The notes under the pieces are model-generated. The model ran no database searches and had not been told where the DNA came from. It was given only the letters and a program-made list of their open reading frames with translations. Of a stretch of DNA of 64,000 nucleotides, positions 7,727 to 15,086 are shown in pieces. The DNA comes from Persicimonas caeni (GTDB lineage Bacteria > Myxococcota_A > Bradymonadia > Bradymonadales > Bradymonadaceae): assembly GCF_006517175.1 (NCBI RefSeq), contig NZ_CP041186.1:7715074-7779073 (forward strand). The letters are read 5' to 3'. The translations under genes were made by a program, and so were the position numbers. Within the stretch, counting starts at the first letter, position 1. Each line of letters begins with the position of its first letter.

Positions 7727-9113
7727 CGTCGCCCTCCCCTTCGACCACCGTTTGCAGCGGCCGCGCCTTCACGCACGCCTCCTCGTACTCGCCCATTGGG
7801 TCGGAATCGGCGACCACCGCGCCGCCTGCGCCGTACCAGACGGTCTCGTCGCACAGAACCGCGGTGCGAATGAGCACGCTGCTGTCGAGGGTGCCGTCTG
7901 CCGACGCGAAAAAGAGCGTGCCGGTGTACGGGCCGCGGGCGGTCTCTTCGAGCTCGGCGATGAGCTCGATGGAGCGAAGCTTGGGCGCGCCGGTGATGCT
8001 GCCGGGAGGGAACGAGGCAAGGAGCGCGTCCATCGAGCTCAGGCCTTCTTCGAGGTCGCCTTCGACCGTCGAGATTAGGTGGTGGACGCCCTCGAAGCTG
8101 TAGAGCCCGCAGACCTCGGTCGCCTCGACGCTGCCGAGCTTGCAGACCCGCGTGAGGTCGTTTCGCATCAGGTCGACGATCATGACGTTTTCGGCGCGGT
8201 CTTTGGCGCTCGTGACGAGGTCCTCGGCGAGGCTCGCGTCCTCTTCGGGCGTGTCGCCGCGGCGGCGGGTGCCTTTGATGGGGCGCGTGATGACGTGGCC
8301 GTCGCGCACCGCCAAGAACTGCTCGGGGCTGACCGAGGCGAGTTGGAAATCGCCCGCGTCGAGGTAGGCGCCATAGGCGCCGCTGCTCGTCTGGCGCAGC
8401 GCGTCGAAGAGCGCGAAGCCATCGCCTCGCCAGTCGGCGCAGAAGCGTTCGGTGTAGTTCACTTCGAAGAGTTCGCCCGCGTAGATCGCGTCGATGGCGC
8501 GTTGGACGCGCGCGGCGTATTCGTCGGCGGTGATGGTCAATCGGAAGCGCGCGCCTTCGGCCGTCGACGGGGTCGCGGTCTGCGGGCGACGAACGGCCTC
8601 GCGCAACTTGTCTGCCGCGGGCGAGTCGGCGTCGCCTGTGAGCCACCATCGGCCTTCGGCGTGGGAGTAGACAAGCGCGCAGGGGTAGTCGCCGACCCAG
8701 AGGTCAGGCGTGGGCGCGGGTTTGCGCGGGGCGTGGATGTCATCGAGTTGCCAGGCGAATTCGAAGCCGAGGAGGCCGGCGAGGCCGCCGTGGAACGGGA
8801 GGCTTTTCGGTGCGAGGGCATCTTGCCCTCGTTTCGGTGCGAGTGCTTCTAGCACTCGTGAACGAGGGCAAGATGCCCCCGCACCTAAAGTGAGCCACTC
8901 GACCGGGTCGTCGACCTCGCGCTCGCCGGGAAGCTCGACGAAGCGCCCTTCCCTCTCGGTGAGCACCTTCGTCGGCTCGCAGGCGAGGATCGACCAGCGC
9001 GCGCCCGTGGCGCGGCCGGAGTCGAAAAGCACAAGCCCCGCGACGCCGGCGAGGTGGAGACCTCGCGCGACGTCGACGGGGCTTGCGTCAAAGCCGTACA
9101 GCTCTTCGGCCAC
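7716..9113 (-). CDS. pabB: aminodeoxychorismate synthase, chorismate-binding component
   Basis: A 465-residue chorismate-utilising enzyme. Diagnostic motifs: PIKGTRRRG (the Lys is typical of PabB, against Ala in TrpE), ENVMIVDLMRNDL, SFPPGSITGAPK and GPYTGTLFF. It makes aminodeoxychorismate from chorismate and ammonia delivered by PabA. Residues about 77-103 are unusual: they are encoded by a set of three hairpins (8806-8885) with no counterpart expected in PabB, placed in the N-terminal domain between two conserved stretches and keeping the frame open. The gene lies 5 bp downstream of an OmpA-family lipoprotein gene, so it may share that transcript. Confidence 0.9.
   Translation of the reverse strand: MAEELYGFDASPVDVARGLHLAGVAGLVLFDSGRATGARWSILACEPTKVLTEREGRFVELPGEREVDDPVEWLTLGAGASCPRSRVLEALAPKRGQDALAPKSLPFHGGLAGLLGFEFAWQLDDIHAPRKPAPTPDLWVGDYPCALVYSHAEGRWWLTGDADSPAADKLREAVRRPQTATPSTAEGARFRLTITADEYAARVQRAIDAIYAGELFEVNYTERFCADWRGDGFALFDALRQTSSGAYGAYLDAGDFQLASVSPEQFLAVRDGHVITRPIKGTRRRGDTPEEDASLAEDLVTSAKDRAENVMIVDLMRNDLTRVCKLGSVEATEVCGLYSFEGVHHLISTVEGDLEEGLSSMDALLASFPPGSITGAPKLRSIELIAELEETARGPYTGTLFFASADGTLDSSVLIRTAVLCDETVWYGAGGAVVADSDPMGEYEEACVKARPLQTVVEGEGDDAE
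8806..8885. repeat. palindromic element inserted in frame within pabB
   Basis: Three successive hairpins: CGAGGGCA-TCT-TGCCCTCG (8813-8831, perfect), CGAGTGCT-TCT-AGCACTCG (8840-8858, perfect) and CGAGGGCA-AGA-TGCCCCCG (8863-8881, one mismatch). All have 8-bp stems and TCT/AGA loops. The stretch from GGTGCGA to AAGATGCCC nearly matches 6017-6059 beside the tandem array. Within pabB it adds about 27 codons (GAGASCPRSRVLEALAPKRG and onward) without breaking the frame. Confidence 0.85.
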
Positions 9114-9118
9114 GTCAA

Positions 9119-10315
9119 TCAGTCGTTCGGGATGCGGAAGATGATCTCGACGCGGTCGTTTTTGGACGGGTCGTCCTGGTAGCGTCGGTTGTCCTGGCCG
9201 TACCCGTTGGTGCTGATGCGGCCGGCCTTGACGCCCTGGCCTTCGAAGTAGATCTTGACCGCCTTGGCGCGCAGCGACGAGGTCGCCAGGTTCTCGGTGG
9301 CGTCGCCCTTACGGGTGTAGCCCTCGATGACGATATTGGCTTCCTTGTACTTCTTGGCGATGTCGGCGGCGGCTTTGACCAGCGCCTGGCTCGAAGGCTT
9401 GACCGAGGCCGAGCCTTCGTCGAACAGCATCGCCAGCACCACGCGAACGCCGGTGGGCTCGGCGACGGTGAAGGGGCCGCCGAAGTTGTTCTGCGCTTCT
9501 TTACGAAGCGCTTCGCGGCGAGCCGGGGCCTTCATGTTGGACAGATGCTCTTCGTATTTCGGGCGCGCCTCGTCGGCGGCCTTGCGGAAGAACTGGGCAG
9601 CCTGGTCGGCGGCGTCCATGATGGTGTCGGCGCTGCCGGCCTGGCTCTGCTGCATCGAGATGGCCGACTTGAGCTGGTTGTTGGCGCGGTTGAACGTGCC
9701 CTTGGCGAACTCGTTGGCCTGGACGGCCAGCGCCTCGTCGCGCGCCTTCTTGGCGGCGTCGAGCTTGTTCTTGACGGCCATCTCTTTGGCGCCGCTCGTG
9801 TCGCTGTTGCGCTGGAGCGCGGCGTTTTGAAGCGCCTGCTGTCGGCGCTCCTCTTGAGCCTTTTCGTTGCGGGCGCGGGCGACCTGACGCTCGACCTCGC
9901 CGACTTCCTTCTGGAGCTTGTTACGCTCCTGGCTCAACGCCTGAATCTTGGGGTTGACCTCGCCGACCTTGGCGTTGGCAGCGTCGAGGCGCTCCTTGGC
10001 CTCGAGCTGCTTTTTGATCGCCGCCGCGGTGCGGTAGCGAAGCTTGCCCAGGATGGCGTACTCCTTGGCGCGCTCGAGCTCGCCTTCCTCATAAGCCTCG
10101 AGCGAGACGCGCCGATACTGGCGCGACTCGCGGTAGAATTTGGCCGCGCCCGGCGCCTCTTTGACCGTGCGGGCGTCGGGATCTTTGAGGATGGCCTCGA
10201 GTTCGACCAGCTCTTTGGGTTTGGGAGGCGTCGAGCAGCCGCTGGCGAACATGGTCGTCAGACCAAAGACCAGAAACGCTGCGAGAACCAACCTCAGGGG
10301 GGTTTGCTTCACCAT
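9119..10315 (-). CDS. OmpA-family lipoprotein with coiled-coil/DUF4398-like region
   Basis: 398 residues. Lipoprotein signal with lipobox FASGC. The middle (about 90-300) is Ala/Lys/Glu-rich and predicted coiled coil, resembling DUF4398-type periplasmic helices. The C-terminal about 110 residues are an OmpA-like peptidoglycan-binding domain (MLFDEGSASVKPSSQALV, VIEGYTRKGD, SLRAKAVKIYFEGQGV, NDRVEIIFRI). Expected role: an outer-membrane lipoprotein tethering the membrane to peptidoglycan. Just upstream is a small exported coiled-coil protein that may be its partner; 5 bp downstream is pabB. Confidence 0.87.
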   Translation of the reverse strand: MVKQTPLRLVLAAFLVFGLTTMFASGCSTPPKPKELVELEAILKDPDARTVKEAPGAAKFYRESRQYRRVSLEAYEEGELERAKEYAILGKLRYRTAAAIKKQLEAKERLDAANAKVGEVNPKIQALSQERNKLQKEVGEVERQVARARNEKAQEERRQQALQNAALQRNSDTSGAKEMAVKNKLDAAKKARDEALAVQANEFAKGTFNRANNQLKSAISMQQSQAGSADTIMDAADQAAQFFRKAADEARPKYEEHLSNMKAPARREALRKEAQNNFGGPFTVAEPTGVRVVLAMLFDEGSASVKPSSQALVKAAADIAKKYKEANIVIEGYTRKGDATENLATSSLRAKAVKIYFEGQGVKAGRISTNGYGQDNRRYQDDPSKNDRVEIIFRIPND

Positions 10316-10368
10316 CGATCAACTCCGATAGACATCTACGAACCAGCGGAAGCCGGAAAAAACACAAA

Positions 10369-10824
10369 TCAGCGAAGCTTGCTCAGCTCTTGCTGCAGCT
10401 CTTTTTTCTTGTCCTTGAGCTTTTGGACGTCGGCTTCGAGCTCGGGGATCTGCTTTTCTTTGGCCTTATAGAACGCCTCTTCCTGGTCGTCGGCGGCCTT
10501 CTGGATGTTGCCGGCTTGGACCAGTGCGGTGATCAGATCGAGGCTGAACTTGACGCGGCGCAGGTATTTGGCGGCCGCCTCTTCGTTGCCCTTGGCCAAG
10601 AGCACGTTGGCATTCTCGAGCCACTGGCGGGTGCGCTCGATATCCTTGGCAGCGGCATCGGCGCCGGGGGCGCCAGCCTGTTTGTCGAGCATCTTTTCGA
10701 ACTGAGCGGCCTGCTCTTTGTAGCGCTCATTGGCGCTGGCGAACGCAGGGGATGCGACGCCGACTGAAAGAAAGCAGAACAGCAACAGGGACATCAACCA
10801 TCGGGAAGACCCGCTGAAACGCAT
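10369..10824 (-). CDS. exported coiled-coil protein
   Basis: 151 residues with a signal peptide (hydrophobic LLLFCFLSVGVASPAFA, likely cleaved after AFA). The mature part is all-helical in composition, ending in a heptad-like Lys/Glu stretch (PELEADVQKLKDKKKELQQE). No family recognised. It sits 53 bp upstream of the OmpA-family lipoprotein gene, whose middle region is similar in character, so a periplasmic partner role is plausible but unproven. Confidence 0.75.
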   Translation of the reverse strand: MRFSGSSRWLMSLLLFCFLSVGVASPAFASANERYKEQAAQFEKMLDKQAGAPGADAAAKDIERTRQWLENANVLLAKGNEEAAAKYLRRVKFSLDLITALVQAGNIQKAADDQEEAFYKAKEKQIPELEADVQKLKDKKKELQQELSKLR

Positions 10825-10912
10825 ACGGAAATCTCCGTCTTAGAACACGCTGAGCGCCGCCGTCGGCCTCGACGAGGCCTGCGGCGGCGTCACACCAGCA
10901 TCATTGTCACTC

Positions 10913-13228
10913 TCACTCGTTATACCGATTCGACAACAAGAACGCCACCGCCTCTCTGGCGCACTGGTCGCAATAGCCGTAGCGGTTCTTGAGGTTGTCC
11001 AGAGTCGTCTCGACCGACTCGATCTCGTCGGCGTCCATCTTCTTCTTCTCGTCCTCGAAGTAGCGCAGCAGGCTCTCCTGGATGCGACGGATCTGCTGTT
11101 GGCGCTCCTCGAAGAACTTGCGCTGCAGCGCGTCGAAGAAATTGGGGAACGTCTTGCGATAGTCGATCTGCTCGCCGGGGTGGTCGATCGAGTAGGCGGC
11201 GATGGTCGAGATGAGGCTGTGGCGGAAGTCCTCGATATCCTCTTCGATGTCGAGCATCTCCTCGACGTTGTTCATCAACTCTACGTCGGGCTCCTCGCTG
11301 CGGCCGGTGATGCGGTTGTAGACCTTCTCACCTTTGAGCCACTGGCTGACGTGCTCGATATAGCGAGCAAAGAGGTCTTCGTACTGCTTCTCTTCGACGA
11401 GTCCCATGGCGCTGCGGATCTCGCTGTCGATCAGGTCGAGGTAGCGATCGGTGACCACGTCGATGAAGTCGTCGTGGCGATGATAGTCGCCGTCGGACTT
11501 CATCTGCAGGAACGGGAAGACCGACGGGTCTTTGACCAGCTGGCGAAGCTCTTTGAACACCGCCAGGGGGGATAGGCACGGGAAGTCGTCGTTCTGGCTG
11601 GCGTTGAGCAGAATCATCTTCATCTCACGCGGGCTCGCACCGTAGCGGCCCTCGTAATTGCTCGACCCCTCGCCCTCGCTCATCATGTCGGGGATGACTT
11701 TTTTGAGCTCGCGGGCGTTCTCGGCGCCGATGCCCTCGGGCACCTTGCCGCGCGAGTACAGGTCGGCCTTCTCGAGCGGGGTCAGCCCGCTGATGATCTC
11801 GCGCACGGTGTTCGGATAATTGTCCGGATCGGGGCGCTTGAGGCGGGTCAGGGTCGCCCACAGCGCGGCCACGAAAGTGGTGTGCGGGGCGAGGTGCTTG
11901 ATGAAGTCGACCGACGAGATCTGCTCGTCGTACACGAGCTCCTCGATATTGTAGTCGAGCAGGTACGGCAGCCGGACGAGCTCGATGCGACCCTTGAACG
12001 ACGAGTAGTCGGGGGTCTGCTTGAACGCGTCGAGGTAATCCTCGTTGGCCGTCGCGGTGAGCACCTGGTCGAGGTGCAGGATGCGATTCTCCAACGACAC
12101 GGTGCCCTTCTCGCTGGTGGCGAGCAGGTACTTGTTGAGCTCGGGCTGGCGCTTGAGCAGGTCGTCGTACTCGACGATGCCGCGGTTGGCGTCGACCAGG
12201 TCGCCGAATGGCTCGAACATCGTCTGGTTTTGCAGGCTCGACGGCAGCGCCGAGAGGCTGCGGTCGACGGTGAGCTGGCGCAGGTTGGCGTCGACGCGCA
12301 TCTGCGGCTCGACGACGACTGCGCCGACGCGGTAGCGCCGACTGATGAAGAAACGCTCGACCTGGATATGCTTGAAGACCTTCTCGATGTCGCCTTTGTA
12401 GGCGGTCATCAGCGCGTCGAAGATCTGGCGGCTAGTGTGGCTCAGATCGCCGTCGTAGATGTATTTACTGAGCACGAACGGCGGCTCGGTCTCGTCATCG
12501 TCCTGCGCTTCGCTGTAGCGGGTGCGCAGGCGCTCACCGTCTTCTTGCTCGTAGCCCGGCAAAATCGCATCCGGGATGAACTCTTTGAGCAGAGTGCGGC
12601 GCTGCTCGGTGGGGAGCAGCATCAGCGGGTGGTCCTTCATGTCCGCCGGGATCTTGGCGTCGATCTGGTCTTCGTCCAAGTAGGCGAACGAATCGAGGTC
12701 GGTCTCCTCGACGGCGCGGGCGCTGAAGCCCTCGAAGCCGATCGACGAGCCCGAGGCGAGCCGCTTGTTCGGGAAGACCCAGTTGAACCGAAAGAGCGCG
12801 CCCTCTTCGGTGCACGAGTACGATTCCATCGCGCGCATGAGCATGTTGACGAAGGTGCTCTTGGCGCTGCCGTTGGGCCCGTGCAGCAACACGAGCTTGT
12901 TGACCTCGCCCTGGCGCACGAAGTTGTCGAGCAGTCGGAAGACACGCTGCTGGGCGCGCTCTTGGCCGACGAGGCGGTCTTTGCCCCCGTCGAACGGCGC
13001 GTCGAACATCCGGTAGTGAGTCACGTCACCCCAGACCGCCGGCTTCTGCTCGGTGCCGTAGTGCAGGTAGCAATCGCGCAGGTACTGGACCGCGTTTCTG
13101 GCGTGGCGTCGCGGATGCTCGGCGAACAGATCCAGAAACTCCGCAAAGCTCATGATGCGCTGGTCGCGCCCGTAATCTTCTCGAACTTTGGATGCCAGCG
13201 ACGAGAGAATCTTCTGACCGTCATTCAT
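10913..13228 (-). CDS. prkA: PrkA-family serine protein kinase / AAA protein
   Basis: 771 residues, longer than the usual roughly 640-residue PrkA/YeaG. The N-terminal AAA_PrkA domain carries Walker A GPNGSAKST at 117-125, preceded by the family-typical LVGQERAQQRVFRLLDNFV. A PrkA C-terminal kinase-like domain follows (KGEKVYNRITGRSEEPDVEL, IDYRKTFPNFFDALQRKFF). PrkA proteins act in stress and sporulation-like responses; some have proven ATPase or protease activity, so the kinase label is tentative. The usual partners YeaH and SpoVR are not adjacent. The start at 13228 has AAGGAA about 12 nt upstream. Confidence 0.87.
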   Translation of the reverse strand: MNDGQKILSSLASKVREDYGRDQRIMSFAEFLDLFAEHPRRHARNAVQYLRDCYLHYGTEQKPAVWGDVTHYRMFDAPFDGGKDRLVGQERAQQRVFRLLDNFVRQGEVNKLVLLHGPNGSAKSTFVNMLMRAMESYSCTEEGALFRFNWVFPNKRLASGSSIGFEGFSARAVEETDLDSFAYLDEDQIDAKIPADMKDHPLMLLPTEQRRTLLKEFIPDAILPGYEQEDGERLRTRYSEAQDDDETEPPFVLSKYIYDGDLSHTSRQIFDALMTAYKGDIEKVFKHIQVERFFISRRYRVGAVVVEPQMRVDANLRQLTVDRSLSALPSSLQNQTMFEPFGDLVDANRGIVEYDDLLKRQPELNKYLLATSEKGTVSLENRILHLDQVLTATANEDYLDAFKQTPDYSSFKGRIELVRLPYLLDYNIEELVYDEQISSVDFIKHLAPHTTFVAALWATLTRLKRPDPDNYPNTVREIISGLTPLEKADLYSRGKVPEGIGAENARELKKVIPDMMSEGEGSSNYEGRYGASPREMKMILLNASQNDDFPCLSPLAVFKELRQLVKDPSVFPFLQMKSDGDYHRHDDFIDVVTDRYLDLIDSEIRSAMGLVEEKQYEDLFARYIEHVSQWLKGEKVYNRITGRSEEPDVELMNNVEEMLDIEEDIEDFRHSLISTIAAYSIDHPGEQIDYRKTFPNFFDALQRKFFEERQQQIRRIQESLLRYFEDEKKKMDADEIESVETTLDNLKNRYGYCDQCAREAVAFLLSNRYNE

Positions 13229-13321
13229 GACGTTTTAGTTTCCTTCGAGTACAAGCCGCGCCAGGCCCGATGATGCAAGCCGCGTAGCGCTCGGCTCTCC
13301 AAGTATTCATTGCGAACTATA

Positions 13322-13900
13322 TTACTGTTCTTGCGCCTTCTGCTCTTGCTGCTCTCCAGCTTCTTCTTGCTCTCCAGCCTTTTCTTGCTCGCCTGCCTCG
13401 GCTGCGGGCGCCGCGCCGGCCGCCTCGATCTCGAAGCTCAGCGGCGCCTCCATGATCGGAACACACAGGGTGTCTCGGCAGACGCTGAAGTTGCCCGTCG
13501 CCTCGAGTTTGTGCACCCCGGCGGCCTTGGCCTCCAGCAGAAGCGGGAACGTGGCCTCCATCTCCGAAAACTCGATCTGATCGGAGGTGACCGTCTTCTG
13601 CGCCAGTTGGACGTCGGGCGAGTCGGCAAATTCGATCTTCCAGCTGAACTCGTCGTTGATCTTGAACTCCCCATCGGGAGTCACGGCGAGTTCGACCTTG
13701 GCCTTCTTGCCCACCGGCACCGGCTCCTGGGCCGAGCGCTCGTTCCACTTGTCCTCGTGGTAATTCCTGGCCACTTCGGCGTTGGCCTGCACCGCGGTCG
13801 CCCTTTCGGGCTGAGGCGACTCCTCACACCCCACCACCAGGGCGGTGACCAAGATGCATCCAGTAACGATCAAAACAAGTTTTCGCTCTCTTCGGTTCAT
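13322..13900 (-). CDS. lipoprotein with DsbD-N-like Cys motif
   Basis: 192 residues with lipobox VVGC. The mature domain (about 60-160) is beta-rich and includes FSVCRDTLCVPIMEAPLSFE, whose CxxxxC placement recalls the N-terminal sensor domain of thiol:disulfide interchange proteins; the match is by eye. The last 30 residues are a Glu/Gln-rich, low-complexity tail. A periplasmic or outer-membrane location is inferred. A candidate promoter lies at 13984-14012. Exact function unknown. Confidence 0.7.
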   Translation of the reverse strand: MNRRERKLVLIVTGCILVTALVVGCEESPQPERATAVQANAEVARNYHEDKWNERSAQEPVPVGKKAKVELAVTPDGEFKINDEFSWKIEFADSPDVQLAQKTVTSDQIEFSEMEATFPLLLEAKAAGVHKLEATGNFSVCRDTLCVPIMEAPLSFEIEAAGAAPAAEAGEQEKAGEQEEAGEQQEQKAQEQ

Positions 13901-13983
13901 GCTCGAGCAGTCTGTAGCAGGGGGAATGCGCTCTGCGCGTGTTGCCCGCGGAGTTTACTCGAAGCAAACACCGCGCGACGCCG

Positions 13984-14012
13984 ACCATAGCACAGCCCAA
14001 ATAAGGGCGTAA
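13984..14012 (-). promoter_or_regulatory. candidate sigma-70 promoter (minus) for the 13900 lipoprotein
   Basis: Reading the minus strand: TTACGC, 17-nt spacer ending TGTGC, TATGGT. The extended -10 string TGTGCTATGGT is nearly identical to that of the divergent promoter at 14062-14091. Confidence 0.5.
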
Positions 14013-14061
14013 CCTCACTCTCAATCACGGGAGTTATAACCACGCTGAGGGCCTCCGTCGA

Positions 14062-14091
14062 TTGTCGCAGGATGGCCCACTGTGCTATTGT
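14062..14091 (+). promoter_or_regulatory. candidate sigma-70 promoter (plus) for the FHA/kinase gene set
   Basis: TTGTCG, 18-nt spacer ending TGTGC, TATTGT. Transcription would begin near 14098. This places the in-frame GTG at 14082 inside the promoter, so the ATG at 14139 is the better start for the double-FHA gene. Confidence 0.5.
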
Positions 14092-14138
14092 TTGACAAAC
14101 CACGGGTTCTTCCAAGTATTCCACCGCAGCCGCTGTTC

Positions 14139-15053
14139 ATGGCCCCAAGCACCGACTCGAAAATCGAAGACATGACCGACGCCGTCGACGTACTCGACGA
14201 GCCGACTGATTTTCCGTTTCGCACCGAGCGCACCGCCCAAGATGCGGTCGTCTCGAGCCTCGATGCGCGCGCCGAACTCGTCGAGACCGCCGACCGGCTC
14301 GTGCGGGTGATGGCGAGCGGTTCGGCGCGCCCGGCGGCCCATGCCGCCGCGCCTCAGTCGAGCCCGTCCATGCAGGCGGGGACACAGACAGGCCCCCGGC
14401 CGACGCTGGTAGTGCGCAGCCCCGGCGGGACGATGGAGACCCGGCACACCATCGACGCGCCGCGCTTTTTGGTGGGGCGCGAGAACTGTGACCTCGAACT
14501 CGACGATCGATTCGTCGCGCGTTGGCATATCCAGCTCTTTCAGCGCGACGGTGCGCTGATCTTGCAGGACTTGAACAGCCGCAACGGCGTCTATCTGCGT
14601 ATCGCCGACGACCTCGCCCTCGAAGACGGCGACCAGATCGTCGTGGGCGACCAACGCTTCGAGTTTCGCACGAGCTGGGACTCCCCTGCCCAGCAGAATC
14701 CGACTCACCAGAATCAGACTCAACAAAACAAGGCAGACACCGACGCCCTGGGCGCCTCCTGGGCCGGAAACCCCGTGCGGCTCATTCGGTATATGGAGGG
14801 CGACCACATCGGCGGGGTCTATCCGCTGGGACAACGCATGACCATCGGCGGAGCCAACGCCGACTTGTGTTTTCCGGAAGATTCGATCCTGTCTTCTCCT
14901 CACGCGGTCATCCACCGCGACGGAGATCGTTACCTCCTTCGCGATCTCGAGAGCGAGTCGGGCACCTTTATTCGTATCGCGGACGCCGTCGAACTGATCG
15001 ACGGAGACTGCTTTTTGGTGGGCCGCACGCGTATCCGCCTGACGTTCGCCTGA
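14139..15053 (+). CDS. tandem FHA-domain protein
   Basis: 304 residues from the ATG at 14139; an in-frame GTG at 14082 is rejected because it overlaps the likely promoter, and an ATG at 14172 is another possibility. It has two FHA domains. The first (FLVGRENCDLELDDRFVARWHIQL, then LNSRNGVYLR) has the Gly-Arg and His of phosphothreonine binding. The second (MTIGGANADLCFPEDSILSSPHAVIH, then LESESGTFIR) lacks the usual Arg (GG instead of GR), so its phosphopeptide binding may be weakened. A Gln-rich linker joins them. It opens a plus-strand run that includes a Ser/Thr kinase and an FHA-sigma-54 activator, which suggests a phosphosignalling adaptor. Confidence 0.85.
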   Translation: MAPSTDSKIEDMTDAVDVLDEPTDFPFRTERTAQDAVVSSLDARAELVETADRLVRVMASGSARPAAHAAAPQSSPSMQAGTQTGPRPTLVVRSPGGTMETRHTIDAPRFLVGRENCDLELDDRFVARWHIQLFQRDGALILQDLNSRNGVYLRIADDLALEDGDQIVVGDQRFEFRTSWDSPAQQNPTHQNQTQQNKADTDALGASWAGNPVRLIRYMEGDHIGGVYPLGQRMTIGGANADLCFPEDSILSSPHAVIHRDGDRYLLRDLESESGTFIRIADAVELIDGDCFLVGRTRIRLTFA

Positions 15054-15086
15054 GACGCCCCCAGACACGAGGCGGTCGACATACCG

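Noticed and set aside
11882-13273. 463-codon plus-strand open frame
   Set aside because: Antisense to prkA, whose Walker motif and family blocks are unmistakable.
14082-14138. GTG start for the double-FHA protein
   Set aside because: The GTG lies within the -35/-10 region of the likely promoter, so it would not be on the transcript.
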